This document shows positions 5,618-12,076 of a stretch of 12,077 bases of DNA, piece after piece. Positions within the stretch are counted from its first letter, which is position 1. Each line of letters begins with the position of its first letter. The DNA is from Desulfobacteraceae bacterium (GTDB lineage: Bacteria; Desulfobacterota; Desulfobacteria; Desulfobacterales; Desulfobacteraceae): NCBI GenBank assembly GCA_003354055.1, contig PIVQ01000153.1, positions 1-12,077 on the forward strand, read 5' to 3'. A program made the position numbers and the translations under genes. The notes below the pieces were generated by a model. That model saw nothing but the letters and a program-made list of their open reading frames with translations, did not search any database and was not told the origin of the DNA.

Positions 5618-7963
5618 ATGGAAAATGAATTGTATTTGAACCAACAAGACTTCGAAAAAATTTTTAAAAATCACTTAAAAATAACCACTTACTCTATGTC
5701 TATTAAGACTCTTTTTGGAGAGCGCCTATCCCGCAAGATCAAATATGACCCATATTACCAGCGCAACTATGTTTGGGACAAGAAAAAGGCAACTTTTTTC
5801 ATTGAAAGCATATTGTTGGGGACAGATATCCCTCCTTTAATATTTTTCAATTCTGGCGGCAAAATCGAAGTAATTGATGGACGGCAACGATTTGAAACAA
5901 TAAAAAAATTCAAGATTGGAGACTTATCTCTTAGCCTACAGGGTCTTTTAAAATTACCACAACTTCAAAAATTCAATTTCAACAAATTAGACGAAGACAT
6001 AAAAGACACCTTTGATTCAGCTAAAATTCGAATTTTTGAATTTGAAGTCATTAATGAGCCCCAATTAGAAGCTTCGATAGAAGATAAAATCAAAAAGGAA
6101 ATATTTAGAAGATACAATTCAGGTATTACTCCATTAAACACTTCAGAAATAGACAATGCTAAATATGAAGATGATGACATAACTAACTATTTAAAAAAAT
6201 ATTTAAGAAGAAATAAAAATTTTCTTGATAATCTAATTGATTGTTTTGTTGGTCCAAAAGGTCGAAATAAGTCTAGCAAATCGGCGACAACCCTGCAATT
6301 ATTTAGAAAATATCTTGTCCTTACAGAATTTCCAATAAAATCTTATGCGAGCGGAAACAATCGAACAGAGATACTCGAATTATACTACAATTTCCTTAGT
6401 GACAATACAGAAGATGTCAGGAGTTTTTGCCAAACTTTCATAAAAAAACTAAAAACTATTATCAAGTTGAGAAATAAATTAAAAAATGAAGAAATAACCA
6501 GTAATAAACTAATTTTTGAATGTATTCTATGGGCTGTTAACATCATAGACAAAGAAGAGCATATTGAAGATAAAATATTTGATAACGATGATTATAAAGC
6601 CATTCAAAAGCATTACGAAAAAAATCTTAGAATATATAGTTCCGATAATAGTTTTTATTACCGCTCAATCATAGAACGGTTCAAAGATACTGCAAGTTTC
6701 TTCAGTAAACGATTCGAAGTCGATTTCTCGATATATATAGAGAATGAAGACTTTAAATCTGAGTTAGCAGACATGAGACAAAGTAAACACGATGCTAAGC
6801 TCAAAATCAAAGAGCTTGATAGTTTAAGAGCAAATAAGCCAGATCCATCAGTAGTTCCTGTTGATGAAATTATCACAGAACTCAGCACCAAGAGGTACCT
6901 TTTACGCCCCTCTTATCAACGTGAAGAAAAAATATCCATTTTCAAATCTTCTGCAATTATTGAAAGCATCATCTTAGGCATCAATTTACCTCCAATTTTC
7001 ATATTCAAAAATAAAGACGGCACAAAAGAGTTAGTTGATGGTCAGCAAAGGCTTTTGTCAATTTTAGGCTTTCTTGGCAAGCAATATCGAGATGAAAAAG
7101 GGGATTTACATTACACGCAAAACTCCAACTATTCACTAAAAAAATTAAAAATATTAAAGGAATTAAACAATTCCAAATACGATGATTTAGAAGAAGACAT
7201 ACAAGATAAAATACTTGATTTTAAAATCCAAACGATTGAAATTGAAAAACGAATCAACCCCCATTTTGATCCGGTCGATTTATTCATACGTCTCAATAAC
7301 AAACCATATCCAATAAGAGAAAATTCGTTTGAGATGTGGAACTCATTTTTAGATAAAGATGTTATTCAAACGATTAAACAAATAACAGATAAATATATTG
7401 ACTGGTTTTATATAAAAGTTCGAAAAAAGGATCGAACAAGAGACCGTATGCACAATGAAGAAATGATAACAATGCTCTCATATATTTCTTACAAAAAACA
7501 TTACGAGAATAGTTTAGGCGTTTATAAACGAGAAGAAAAACTTAATTGCAGGATAAAAGACAAGAAAAGTATATCTGCTTTGCTGGAAGATTTATCTGTA
7601 AAAGAACTTGAAAAGAGGGACTTCATTTTAAGTATCTCTTCAGTTGAATTTTTTATTCTAAATCTGGAAAAACTGCTGGGTAGTGGAGACAAAAAGGAAT
7701 CTCTCAATGAAGTATTCGGCCTAAATGAAAAACAAAGAGGTTATAAAAGATCATTAGTTGATTTTTATATGCTTTACTTATTGCTCGGCAACATTGGAAA
7801 ATTGAACCTGAATTTAATTTCTTTTGAGAAACTGAAAAAGGATTTTAGAGTTATTCAAAATCTCTTAAGAAACACAAGTAATTCTGAAATAGATGATAAA
7901 TATTTACAACAATTTCACTCGAAATTAGAGTCTCTTATGAAAGAGTATTCTAAAATCAAATAG
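5618..7963 (+). CDS. Tandem DUF262 protein (ParB/sulfiredoxin-like NTPase-type modules)
   Basis: A 781-aa protein with two DUF262 modules. Module 1: YYQRNYVWD (46-54), FIESILLGTDIPPLIFF (61-77), IDGRQR (86-91), FRRYNSG (163-169). Module 2: PSYQREE (431-437), IIESIILGINLPPIFIF (447-463), VDGQQR (473-478), FIRLNN (556-561). DUF262 is the nucleotide-handling module of GmrS/GmrSD-type modification-dependent endonucleases and of SspE, where D-G-Q-Q-R is the key motif; module 1 carries the variant DGRQR. Those enzymes add a DUF1524 HNH nuclease domain, and I see no H-N-H signature in the lysine-rich helical C-terminus (about 580-781), so any nuclease would have to be elsewhere or of another type. 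ATG at 5618 has GGAG seven bases upstream. It directly follows the AbiC-like gene, which suggests a joint defence role. Domain assignment is confident; function is inference. Confidence 0.85.
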   Translation: MENELYLNQQDFEKIFKNHLKITTYSMSIKTLFGERLSRKIKYDPYYQRNYVWDKKKATFFIESILLGTDIPPLIFFNSGGKIEVIDGRQRFETIKKFKIGDLSLSLQGLLKLPQLQKFNFNKLDEDIKDTFDSAKIRIFEFEVINEPQLEASIEDKIKKEIFRRYNSGITPLNTSEIDNAKYEDDDITNYLKKYLRRNKNFLDNLIDCFVGPKGRNKSSKSATTLQLFRKYLVLTEFPIKSYASGNNRTEILELYYNFLSDNTEDVRSFCQTFIKKLKTIIKLRNKLKNEEITSNKLIFECILWAVNIIDKEEHIEDKIFDNDDYKAIQKHYEKNLRIYSSDNSFYYRSIIERFKDTASFFSKRFEVDFSIYIENEDFKSELADMRQSKHDAKLKIKELDSLRANKPDPSVVPVDEIITELSTKRYLLRPSYQREEKISIFKSSAIIESIILGINLPPIFIFKNKDGTKELVDGQQRLLSILGFLGKQYRDEKGDLHYTQNSNYSLKKLKILKELNNSKYDDLEEDIQDKILDFKIQTIEIEKRINPHFDPVDLFIRLNNKPYPIRENSFEMWNSFLDKDVIQTIKQITDKYIDWFYIKVRKKDRTRDRMHNEEMITMLSYISYKKHYENSLGVYKREEKLNCRIKDKKSISALLEDLSVKELEKRDFILSISSVEFFILNLEKLLGSGDKKESLNEVFGLNEKQRGYKRSLVDFYMLYLLLGNIGKLNLNLISFEKLKKDFRVIQNLLRNTSNSEIDDKYLQQFHSKLESLMKEYSKIK

Positions 7964-7970
7964 TGGGGTC

Positions 7971-7988
7971 AAAATGGTATCATTTTTT
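7971..7988 (+). terminator. Possible weak terminator after the DUF262 gene
   Basis: AAAATG (7971-7976), loop GTAT, CATTTT (7981-7986) and two more T form an AT-only hairpin eight bases after the stop. The stem is weak, so termination would be inefficient. Confidence 0.3.
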
Positions 7989-8115
7989 AAAATATAGGGA
8001 TAGAAAACGGTAATTTTCGCCTGCTACGCGAGTATAGGGGAAAAAACGTCTATCAAGAGCTTTTAGAGACTACGTTCTCGTCTTGGTGGACTATTTCCAA
8101 CCAAGCATTACCTCT

Positions 8116-8310
8116 CTATTTTGATTCATTTGTTTCGATTATTTTTTGGACTAAAGCATCACTGGTACACCCCAATTTCTTTCTTAATTTTTCCAAGCTG
8201 TGCAATTCATATTTATTAACAAGGGTTGGTTCTCTTTCTTGTCCTTTAAAATATAAAGCGGCGTCTTCTATTGTTTCCCAATTCATAATACTTGTTGCAA
8301 TTTCATCCAT
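8116..8310 (-). CDS. Small hypothetical protein, possibly DUF3606-like
   Basis: A 64-aa acidic/basic mixed protein. The C-terminal part NKYELHSLEKLRKKLGCTSDALVQKI (about residues 34-59) resembles the Y-E-L...K-L-G...L pattern of DUF3606-type small proteins, but the match is by eye and weak. The start is placed at the ATG at 8310, preceded by AGGGGG at usual spacing; a GTG three codons upstream (8319) overlaps that site. It lies convergent to the DUF262 gene with about 150 bases between, and nothing links it functionally to its neighbours. Confidence 0.5.
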   Translation of the reverse strand: MDEIATSIMNWETIEDAALYFKGQEREPTLVNKYELHSLEKLRKKLGCTSDALVQKIIETNESK

Positions 8311-8401
8311 TCTGGACACCCCCTATTCTATTTGAATTTATAAACTTTTATCGAAGTTGAAGAAGAGGTTTGAGCGACACGCCCATTTGTAATTTCTGTC
8401 T

Positions 8402-8487
8402 GTTTAAACGTCGCTGTAAACCAGCCGCCCCGGAATTTTCTTTATGGAACGTACTGCAGAACGCGGCGGCCTTTCAGCGATTCAAAC
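8402..8487. other. 86-nt GC-rich hairpin, candidate single-strand origin or structured RNA
   Basis: Three stacked pairings share one axis: GTTTAAA/TTCAAAC (8402-8408 with 8481-8487, one mismatch), TCGCTG/CAGCGA (8411-8416 with 8475-8480, perfect) and GCCGCCCCG/CGCGGCGGC (8424-8432 with 8462-8470, one mismatch), around a loop of 29 bases. No T-run follows, so it is not a simple terminator. Elements that replicate by rolling circle often carry such noncoding hairpins as lagging-strand (sso) origins; the assignment is inference from the Rep gene downstream. Confidence 0.5.
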
Positions 8488-8591
8488 TTCCTCGTTAACG
8501 TTCTTTGGGTATGTTTCGGTGATAGCCTCCCCTGGATAAGTAATCCAGATGAAATTCAATTTCCCCTTTAATAACCAAAAGACACCCGTAA

Positions 8592-8609
8592 ATTGATAAA
8601 ATTATCAAT
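8592..8609. repeat. 18-bp operator-like palindrome
   Basis: ATTGATAA and TTATCAAT are perfect inverted arms around two A. A candidate binding site for a small dimeric regulator such as the ribbon-helix-helix-like protein encoded downstream. Confidence 0.5.
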
Positions 8610-8619
8610 GATCGATTAT

Positions 8620-8632
8620 CGGGCCTTGCCCG
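8620..8632. repeat. Small GC hairpin
   Basis: CGGGC, loop CTT, GCCCG: a perfect 5-bp stem ten bases after the 18-bp palindrome. No T-run follows on either strand. Confidence 0.35.
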
Positions 8633-8756
8633 CCTCTATCGTCGACAAACGATTTTTTCACCTTGTTATAAAAGCTCAATCCTACCGATTAAATGAACAT
8701 TTATAAAACTAATTTACTCATAGCACAGAGCAAAAGTGACAATCCCACTTCACCTT

Positions 8757-8782
8757 TAACAACTTACTAAATCAAGTTGTTA
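8757..8782. repeat. 9-bp perfect inverted repeat
   Basis: TAACAACTT (8757-8765) and AAGTTGTTA (8774-8782) are separated by 8 bases. Spacing and length suit a dimeric DNA-binding protein site in the control or origin region. Confidence 0.5.
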
Positions 8783-8805
8783 CATCTGACAGAACCCCTA
8801 AAAAC

Positions 8806-8846
8806 AAAAACATTAAAAACTTTTTTAACATTAACAATGTTTTTAA
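8806..8846. repeat. AT-rich overlapping direct and inverted repeats
   Basis: AAAAACATT (8806-8814) pairs with AATGTTTTT (8836-8844), TTAAAAAC (8813-8820) pairs with GTTTTTAA (8839-8846), and AACATTAA is repeated directly at 8809-8816 and 8827-8834. Such an easily melted repeat cluster is typical of origins or promoters of mobile elements. Confidence 0.5.
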
Positions 8847-8941
8847 CCCCCTTAATTTATTGGATATTTATCAATTTAAGCCTTGCAATAAGGAACCCTA
8901 TTGACTAAGGTAACACCGAAACAAACATAAGGGATATCAAT

Positions 8942-9193
8942 ATGACTGTTAAGGGAAAAAAAGCATACAAAATTTATCTTGATGAAAGCAACATTGATAT
9001 AATCAGATTCCACTTAAAATCAAAAAAGAACCAAGGCGGTCTTTCTCACCTCCTTGATAAACTGATTGAAAAAATCGTTTTTGCTATTAAACAAAAATGC
9101 AAAACGTCAGAGCCAAGTAGATTATCAAGTTCAACTATTTACAGAATTTTGATGAACACCATTAGAGAAGATACAGGAAGAAAAACGCTATAA
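8942..9193 (+). CDS. Small basic protein, possible ribbon-helix-helix regulator
   Basis: An 83-aa lysine-rich protein. The N-terminus has one short beta-like segment (KAYKIYLDES, 7-16) followed by two helix-like stretches, NIDIIRFHLKSK and GGLSHLLDKLIEKIVFAIK, a layout like Arc/MetJ ribbon-helix-helix copy-number or partition regulators; no diagnostic residues settle it. The ATG has AAGGGA seven bases upstream, a good ribosome-binding site. It precedes the rep gene by 170 bases on the same strand, and palindromes that could serve as its operators lie upstream. The most likely job is control of rep or excision; confidence in it being a gene is good, in its function low. Confidence 0.65.
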   Translation: MTVKGKKAYKIYLDESNIDIIRFHLKSKKNQGGLSHLLDKLIEKIVFAIKQKCKTSEPSRLSSSTIYRILMNTIREDTGRKTL

Positions 9194-9221
9194 AAAAAGA
9201 GGAGTACGCCAATACTCCTCT
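9192..9221 (-). terminator. Intrinsic terminator on the minus strand
   Basis: AGAGGAGTA (9198-9206) and TACTCCTCT (9213-9221) form a perfect 9-bp stem with a 6-base loop. Seven A (9192-9198) give a T-run only on the minus strand, so it terminates leftward transcription from the rep leader. Confidence 0.7.
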
Positions 9222-9240
9222 CAAGTTTGTTCCGAAGAGA

Positions 9241-9262
9241 TAATTGCTCGCTCAAGCTATTA
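9241..9262. repeat. Leader hairpin shared by rep mRNA and antisense RNA
   Basis: TAATTGCT (9241-9248), loop CGCTCA, AGCTATTA (9255-9262) form an 8-bp stem with one mismatch. In the antisense RNA this would be the internal stem-loop, a likely kissing-loop contact. Confidence 0.45.
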
Positions 9263-9279
9263 TGCCACGAAACGCCACT

Positions 9280-9308
9280 ATAGTATAAAAACTTTACCAT
9301 AGTGTCAA
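9280..9308 (-). promoter_or_regulatory. Minus-strand promoter with consensus TTGACA box
   Basis: On the minus strand, TTGACA (9308-9303) is followed after 17 bases by TACTAT (9285-9280), or after 15 bases by TATACT (9287-9282). It directs transcription against rep. The inverted repeat CACTAT/ATAGTG (9276-9281 with 9299-9304) overlaps both boxes and could be a repressor site. Confidence 0.6.
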
Positions 9309-9312
9309 CTGA

Positions 9313-9363
9313 CCTCTTTGGGACAATTTGAATAAACATTCAATTCTCTCAAGAGGTTTTTTT
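9313..9363 (+). promoter_or_regulatory. Attenuator hairpin that includes the rep ribosome-binding site
   Basis: CCTCTT (9313-9318) pairs with AAGAGG (9351-9356), enclosing a second hairpin TTGAAT-AAAC-ATTCAA (9328-9343), and seven T follow at 9357-9363 up to the ATG. AAGAGG is also the ribosome-binding site of rep. When folded it would both terminate transcription and hide the translation start. A competing 7-bp pairing, AAAGAGG (9196-9202) with CCTCTTT (9313-9319), could prevent it. Confidence 0.6.
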
Positions 9364-10674
9364 ATGGAAAAGAAAAATACTAAAAATGATTCCCAGGCCG
9401 TAGTTACATCTAAAAAGGGTACGATCGCTAAGGGGGGGCGGACTACTATCAGCCCCCCCGCAAACATAAACCGAGCCATCAATTCCAAGATAAAAAAGTT
9501 AGCGCATAATATTGATACTCTTCAATTATCTATTGATATCATTTGGAGAGACCCATCATTTTTTACCAAATTAGGTGATGTAAAAAAAATTGCCAAAGAA
9601 AACAATAGAGAGCAACCTATTTCTTTGCAATTTAACGATGCAACCACAGATGAATATCTTTTTAATGTAAAACCACATGGGGCTCAAGGTTCTGAATGGA
9701 TCATTTTAAATAGAGATTATTCCTTATTGATTGGCAACTGGGAAAAACCAATATCAAGACCAAGTGTTTTATTGACCATAAAATCAGAAACGCTTTGGCA
9801 TTTGGGACCTTCTGAAGCTGTTTCTTTGATTTTGACACTCCTTAATGATCAAGGAGCAGAAATCACGCAATGTAAAATCAGCAGACTTGATCTTTGTGTT
9901 GATGCTATGTTCCCAACGGCTTTATGGACACCTGAACTTCTGAACTACAAGGTTACTTCCGCAACGAGTGCAAGAACGTATTTTTCCCATGGACAACTTT
10001 CTGGTATTTCGATTGGTAAAGGTAAATTTTCCGCTCGAATGTATGATAAGCCTTTAGAAATTCAACAACAATCGAAGAAAGATTGGCTTTATAAATTTTG
10101 GAAATTAGAATCAGTACCCCAAGGGTATCGGATTATAAGGACAGAATTTCAGCTGAGGCGGGAGGCTATAAAAGAGTTAGGCATTCATACACTGAACACT
10201 CTTTTCTGCGAAATTCAAAATATTTGGGCATACTGCACAAAGGATTGGTTAAATTTTCGAGATAATCCACACAAACAGTATAATCAGCGCAAAACGCTTC
10301 TTTGGTGGAAAAATATCCAGGATGATTTTTGTATGCTATCGACAGTTACACCGCTTGTAAGAGTTCCAACATTAAACCCTGAAAAAGAGGCTCTATCAAT
10401 TCAGATATTGGGATTAATCTCTTCTTTTGCCGCTTTGGAAATCGAAAATAGTGATAGATATGATCACATCCAGTTAGATTTAGGTTCAGTGTTGGAATCT
10501 TTTTATGAATTTGTACATTTGAATAACTTAATCGATGATGATTTCGAAGAACGCGTAGACAGAAAAATCACAAAGTATCAAAGAATCAGATCAAAAATGA
10601 TGAAATTATTGGAATTACGAGCCGACAACTACAATACTTCTGAAATACAAAATCGTAACTCAAAAGAAAAGTAG
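9364..10674 (+). CDS. Replication initiation factor (Rep_trans/MobT-like)
   Basis: A 436-aa protein resembling the replication-initiation-factor (Rep_trans) family, which includes pT181-type RepC rolling-circle initiators and MobT relaxases of integrative elements. Recognisable blocks: RLDLCVD (174-180), GISIGKG (214-220), RMYDK (225-229) and RTEFQLRRE (259-267). Members nick one strand of the origin through a tyrosine; which tyrosine acts here is not certain. The basic N-terminal 45 residues look like an added tail. Start set at ATG 9364, preceded by AAGAGG and seven T; the longer TTG frame (9328) would begin inside the attenuator hairpin. Its stop is five bases before the xis-like gene, implying an operon with xis and int. 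Expression is probably controlled by the antisense/attenuator leader. The family is fairly sure; replication versus mobilisation role is open. Confidence 0.8.
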   Translation: MEKKNTKNDSQAVVTSKKGTIAKGGRTTISPPANINRAINSKIKKLAHNIDTLQLSIDIIWRDPSFFTKLGDVKKIAKENNREQPISLQFNDATTDEYLFNVKPHGAQGSEWIILNRDYSLLIGNWEKPISRPSVLLTIKSETLWHLGPSEAVSLILTLLNDQGAEITQCKISRLDLCVDAMFPTALWTPELLNYKVTSATSARTYFSHGQLSGISIGKGKFSARMYDKPLEIQQQSKKDWLYKFWKLESVPQGYRIIRTEFQLRREAIKELGIHTLNTLFCEIQNIWAYCTKDWLNFRDNPHKQYNQRKTLLWWKNIQDDFCMLSTVTPLVRVPTLNPEKEALSIQILGLISSFAALEIENSDRYDHIQLDLGSVLESFYEFVHLNNLIDDDFEERVDRKITKYQRIRSKMMKLLELRADNYNTSEIQNRNSKEK

Positions 10675-10679
10675 AAAAC

Positions 10680-11051
10680 TTGAAAGCAGAGCCGCCAATC
10701 TTTCAAAACATACCCACGCATGATATTGAAGTATCAAGCGTTAAGGATGTAGCCAAGTGGCTCCCTGTTTCTGAATCTTGGATTTATAAACATTACAGAA
10801 CTCTTGGCGGTGTGAAAATTGGCGGCTCTATTCTGCTCCCATCTAAGGAGAAGATATATGAGCGTATATTTCAATCTTCGAAGGAAATGGTACGAATACT
10901 ATTTCCGGTACAAAAAGAAACCGTACACCGGGGCTGGATTCAAGAGGAAAAAGGATGCCCTGGAAGCAGAGGGCGAAAGAAGAAAGGAGGTAAAGAATCC
11001 ACCCAAACCAAAGGCAGAAGAAACAGACATGGCCTTCTTGACTTTGCTTAA
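10680..11051 (+). CDS. AlpA/Xis-like helix-turn-helix protein overlapping int
   Basis: Residues about 18-62 (SSVKDVAKWLPVSESWIYKH, then LGGVKIGGSILLPSKEKIYERIF) match the MerR-like excisionase/AlpA helix-turn-helix fold common just before integrases; such proteins steer the integrase toward excision or repress it. The start is TTG at 10680, the only start in the open frame, five bases after the rep stop and without a clear ribosome-binding site, so it is likely translated by coupling to rep. After residue 62 the frame runs 194 bases into int in another phase and the sequence becomes arginine/lysine/glycine-rich shadow-like text. The original stop may have been lost, or the natural protein truly has this tail. 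The HTH part is convincing, the C-terminus is not. Confidence 0.7.
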   Translation: MKAEPPIFQNIPTHDIEVSSVKDVAKWLPVSESWIYKHYRTLGGVKIGGSILLPSKEKIYERIFQSSKEMVRILFPVQKETVHRGWIQEEKGCPGSRGRKKKGGKESTQTKGRRNRHGLLDFA

Positions 11052-11955
11052 TCGTCGTTTGGATTATCTGCAAGCATACCGGACTAAAAAACATTATGAT
11101 GATAATGTTTACATGGCCAAACGCTGGGCAAAACAATGGAAAGATTTAACCATCACTCAAGTTGCCCCGGAATTGATCAGCACATACCTTATTAAAATAA
11201 GGCAGAAAATCTCAGCCTATACAGCGAATAAGGAACTAAGAGCTTTAAGGGCATTGTGGAATTTCGGGATAAAACCCCCGAATAGGTGGTTCCTTGAAAA
11301 TCCCACAGATGGAATTGAATTTTTCCCCATTGAGAAAAAAGCTAAGTATGTGCCGCCCAAGGAAGATGTAATCCGGGTAATCATGGCGGCCGAAGGCGAA
11401 GTTCAGGATTATTTGTGGACTATCGCCCTAACCCTGGCACGGATGTCTGAGGTAAACCGTTTGGAATGGAAAGATGTTGATTTTGAAAACAACTCTTTGA
11501 AGCTCTACACCAGAAAAACAAAAGGAGGTAACTTAGTACCGCGCACCATACCTATGTGCAAAAGTTTAAGGGATGTTCTGAAAAGAAGGCTTAAAGGGAA
11601 CAACACCCTCTGGGTATTCTGGCACACTTACTACAGCCGGAAAGCCGGGGAGTGGGTAACAGGTCCTTATGCCGGTAGAAAAAGGATAATGAAAACCCTA
11701 TGCAACAAAGCCGGGGTCAAGTATTTCCGATTTCACCCCCTTAGGCATTTCGGAGCATCACAATTGGTAAACGAAGGGGTGGACCCTAAAACGATTCAAG
11801 AACTTTTAGGCCACTCAAATTTTAGAACCACGGAAATCTATTTACACTTAATAAAGGGATCGGATCAGGACGCAATGAATCGTTTGGATTCTACTTTAAA
11901 TGGGGTTAGAAATGTGCTTGATTTTGAAAAGCGCAAGACTTGTGCGCAAGACTAA
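10858..11955 (+). CDS. int: Tyrosine site-specific recombinase (integrase)
   Basis: A 365-aa phage/ICE-type tyrosine recombinase that would integrate and excise the element at the adjacent tRNA-Arg. An N-terminal arm-binding-like region (1-45, YYFRYKKKPYTGAGFKRKKDAL) is followed by a core-binding SAM-like domain (about 57-140) and the catalytic domain with R195 (LARMSEVNRL), K222 (RKTKGG), H293 and R296 (HPLRH), H319 (LLGHSN) and Y328 (TEIYLHL), so all catalytic residues are present. Start set at ATG 10858 because AAGGAG lies seven bases upstream; the 13 extra residues possible from 10819 (MAALFCSHLRRRY) lack a ribosome-binding site. It overlaps the xis-like frame. It ends 44 bases before the tRNA 3' CCA. 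Length is typical for the family. Confidence 0.93.
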   Translation: MSVYFNLRRKWYEYYFRYKKKPYTGAGFKRKKDALEAEGERRKEVKNPPKPKAEETDMAFLTLLNRRLDYLQAYRTKKHYDDNVYMAKRWAKQWKDLTITQVAPELISTYLIKIRQKISAYTANKELRALRALWNFGIKPPNRWFLENPTDGIEFFPIEKKAKYVPPKEDVIRVIMAAEGEVQDYLWTIALTLARMSEVNRLEWKDVDFENNSLKLYTRKTKGGNLVPRTIPMCKSLRDVLKRRLKGNNTLWVFWHTYYSRKAGEWVTGPYAGRKRIMKTLCNKAGVKYFRFHPLRHFGASQLVNEGVDPKTIQELLGHSNFRTTEIYLHLIKGSDQDAMNRLDSTLNGVRNVLDFEKRKTCAQD

Positions 11956-11958
11956 ACT

Positions 11959-11988
11959 AAAAAAGGTTTCTGGCAAATGCCCGAAACC
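11959..11988 (-). terminator. Intrinsic terminator of the tRNA-Arg transcript
   Basis: GGTTTC (11965-11970) and GAAACC (11983-11988) pair, with an inner GGC/GCC (11972-11974 with 11979-11981). Six A at 11959-11964 give a T-run on the minus strand, so it ends leftward tRNA transcription. It may also act weakly on int from the other side, but no T-run follows there. Confidence 0.65.
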
Positions 11989-11999
11989 CTTGTCGTTGG

Positions 12000-12045
12000 T
12001 GGCGCGCCTGGCAGGATTCGAACCTGCGACCCCCTGATTCGTAGT
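12000..12045. other. Presumed attachment site in the tRNA-Arg 3' half
   Basis: Tyrosine integrases that lie directly beside a tRNA 3' end usually recombine within that 3' half and keep the tRNA intact. The tRNA is intact here. No second copy of this sequence was seen in the window, so the other attachment site must lie beyond the left edge or be lost. The exact core cannot be delimited without it. Confidence 0.5.
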
Positions 12046-12076
12046 CAGATACTCTATCCAGCTGAGCTACAGGCGC
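12000..12076 (-). tRNA. tRNA-Arg (ACG), CCA encoded
   Basis: On the minus strand the cloverleaf is complete: acceptor GCGCCTG/CAGGCGC, D-arm GCTC...GAGT, anticodon stem TCTGA/TCAGG-side with loop CTACGAA (anticodon ACG), T-arm GCAGG-TTCGAAT-CCTGC, discriminator G, then encoded CCA at 12002-12000. The 3' end faces int, the usual arrangement where the tRNA 3' half is the attachment site. Confidence 0.95.

Larger units (their letters stand above)
8311..8941. other. 630-bp noncoding region rich in hairpins and palindromes
   Basis: No convincing coding frame is present. It holds a large GC-rich hairpin, several AT-rich palindromes and repeats (listed separately) and the leader of the ribbon-helix-helix-like gene. 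Its position just upstream of a rolling-circle-type replication gene makes it a candidate for replication-origin or regulatory functions of the element. Confidence 0.55.
9191..9273 (-). ncRNA. Candidate countertranscript (antisense) RNA to the rep leader
   Basis: The minus strand has a promoter, about 80 nt of transcript and an intrinsic terminator, with no protein gene to serve. The transcript would start near 9273, contain a hairpin at 9241-9262 and end after the terminator stem at 9198-9221 with its T-run at 9192-9198. It is fully complementary to the leader of rep. Size and layout resemble the pT181 RNAI countertranscripts that shut off repC by attenuation. The elements are seen; the RNA itself is inferred. 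Confidence 0.6.

Noticed and set aside
5237..7707. Several serine-rich minus-strand ORFs within the AbiC-like and DUF262 genes
   Set aside because: Serine/leucine-rich composition is typical of the reverse reading of AT-rich coding DNA; the plus-strand proteins have clear domains.
8402..8500. Integron attC site
   Set aside because: The hairpin lacks the RYYYAAC and GTTRRRY core boxes in the right places, and there is no integron integrase or cassette array.
8639..8655. Possible terminator ATCGT...ACGAT followed by six T
   Set aside because: The stem is only five pairs and there is no plus-strand gene upstream to terminate.
9328..9363. Upstream TTG start for rep adding 12 residues
   Set aside because: It would begin inside the attenuator stem without a ribosome-binding site, while ATG 9364 has AAGAGG at seven bases.
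10843..11136. 97-aa hydrophobic minus-strand ORF
   Set aside because: Shadow of the integrase N-terminus, which has the ribosome-binding site and family match.
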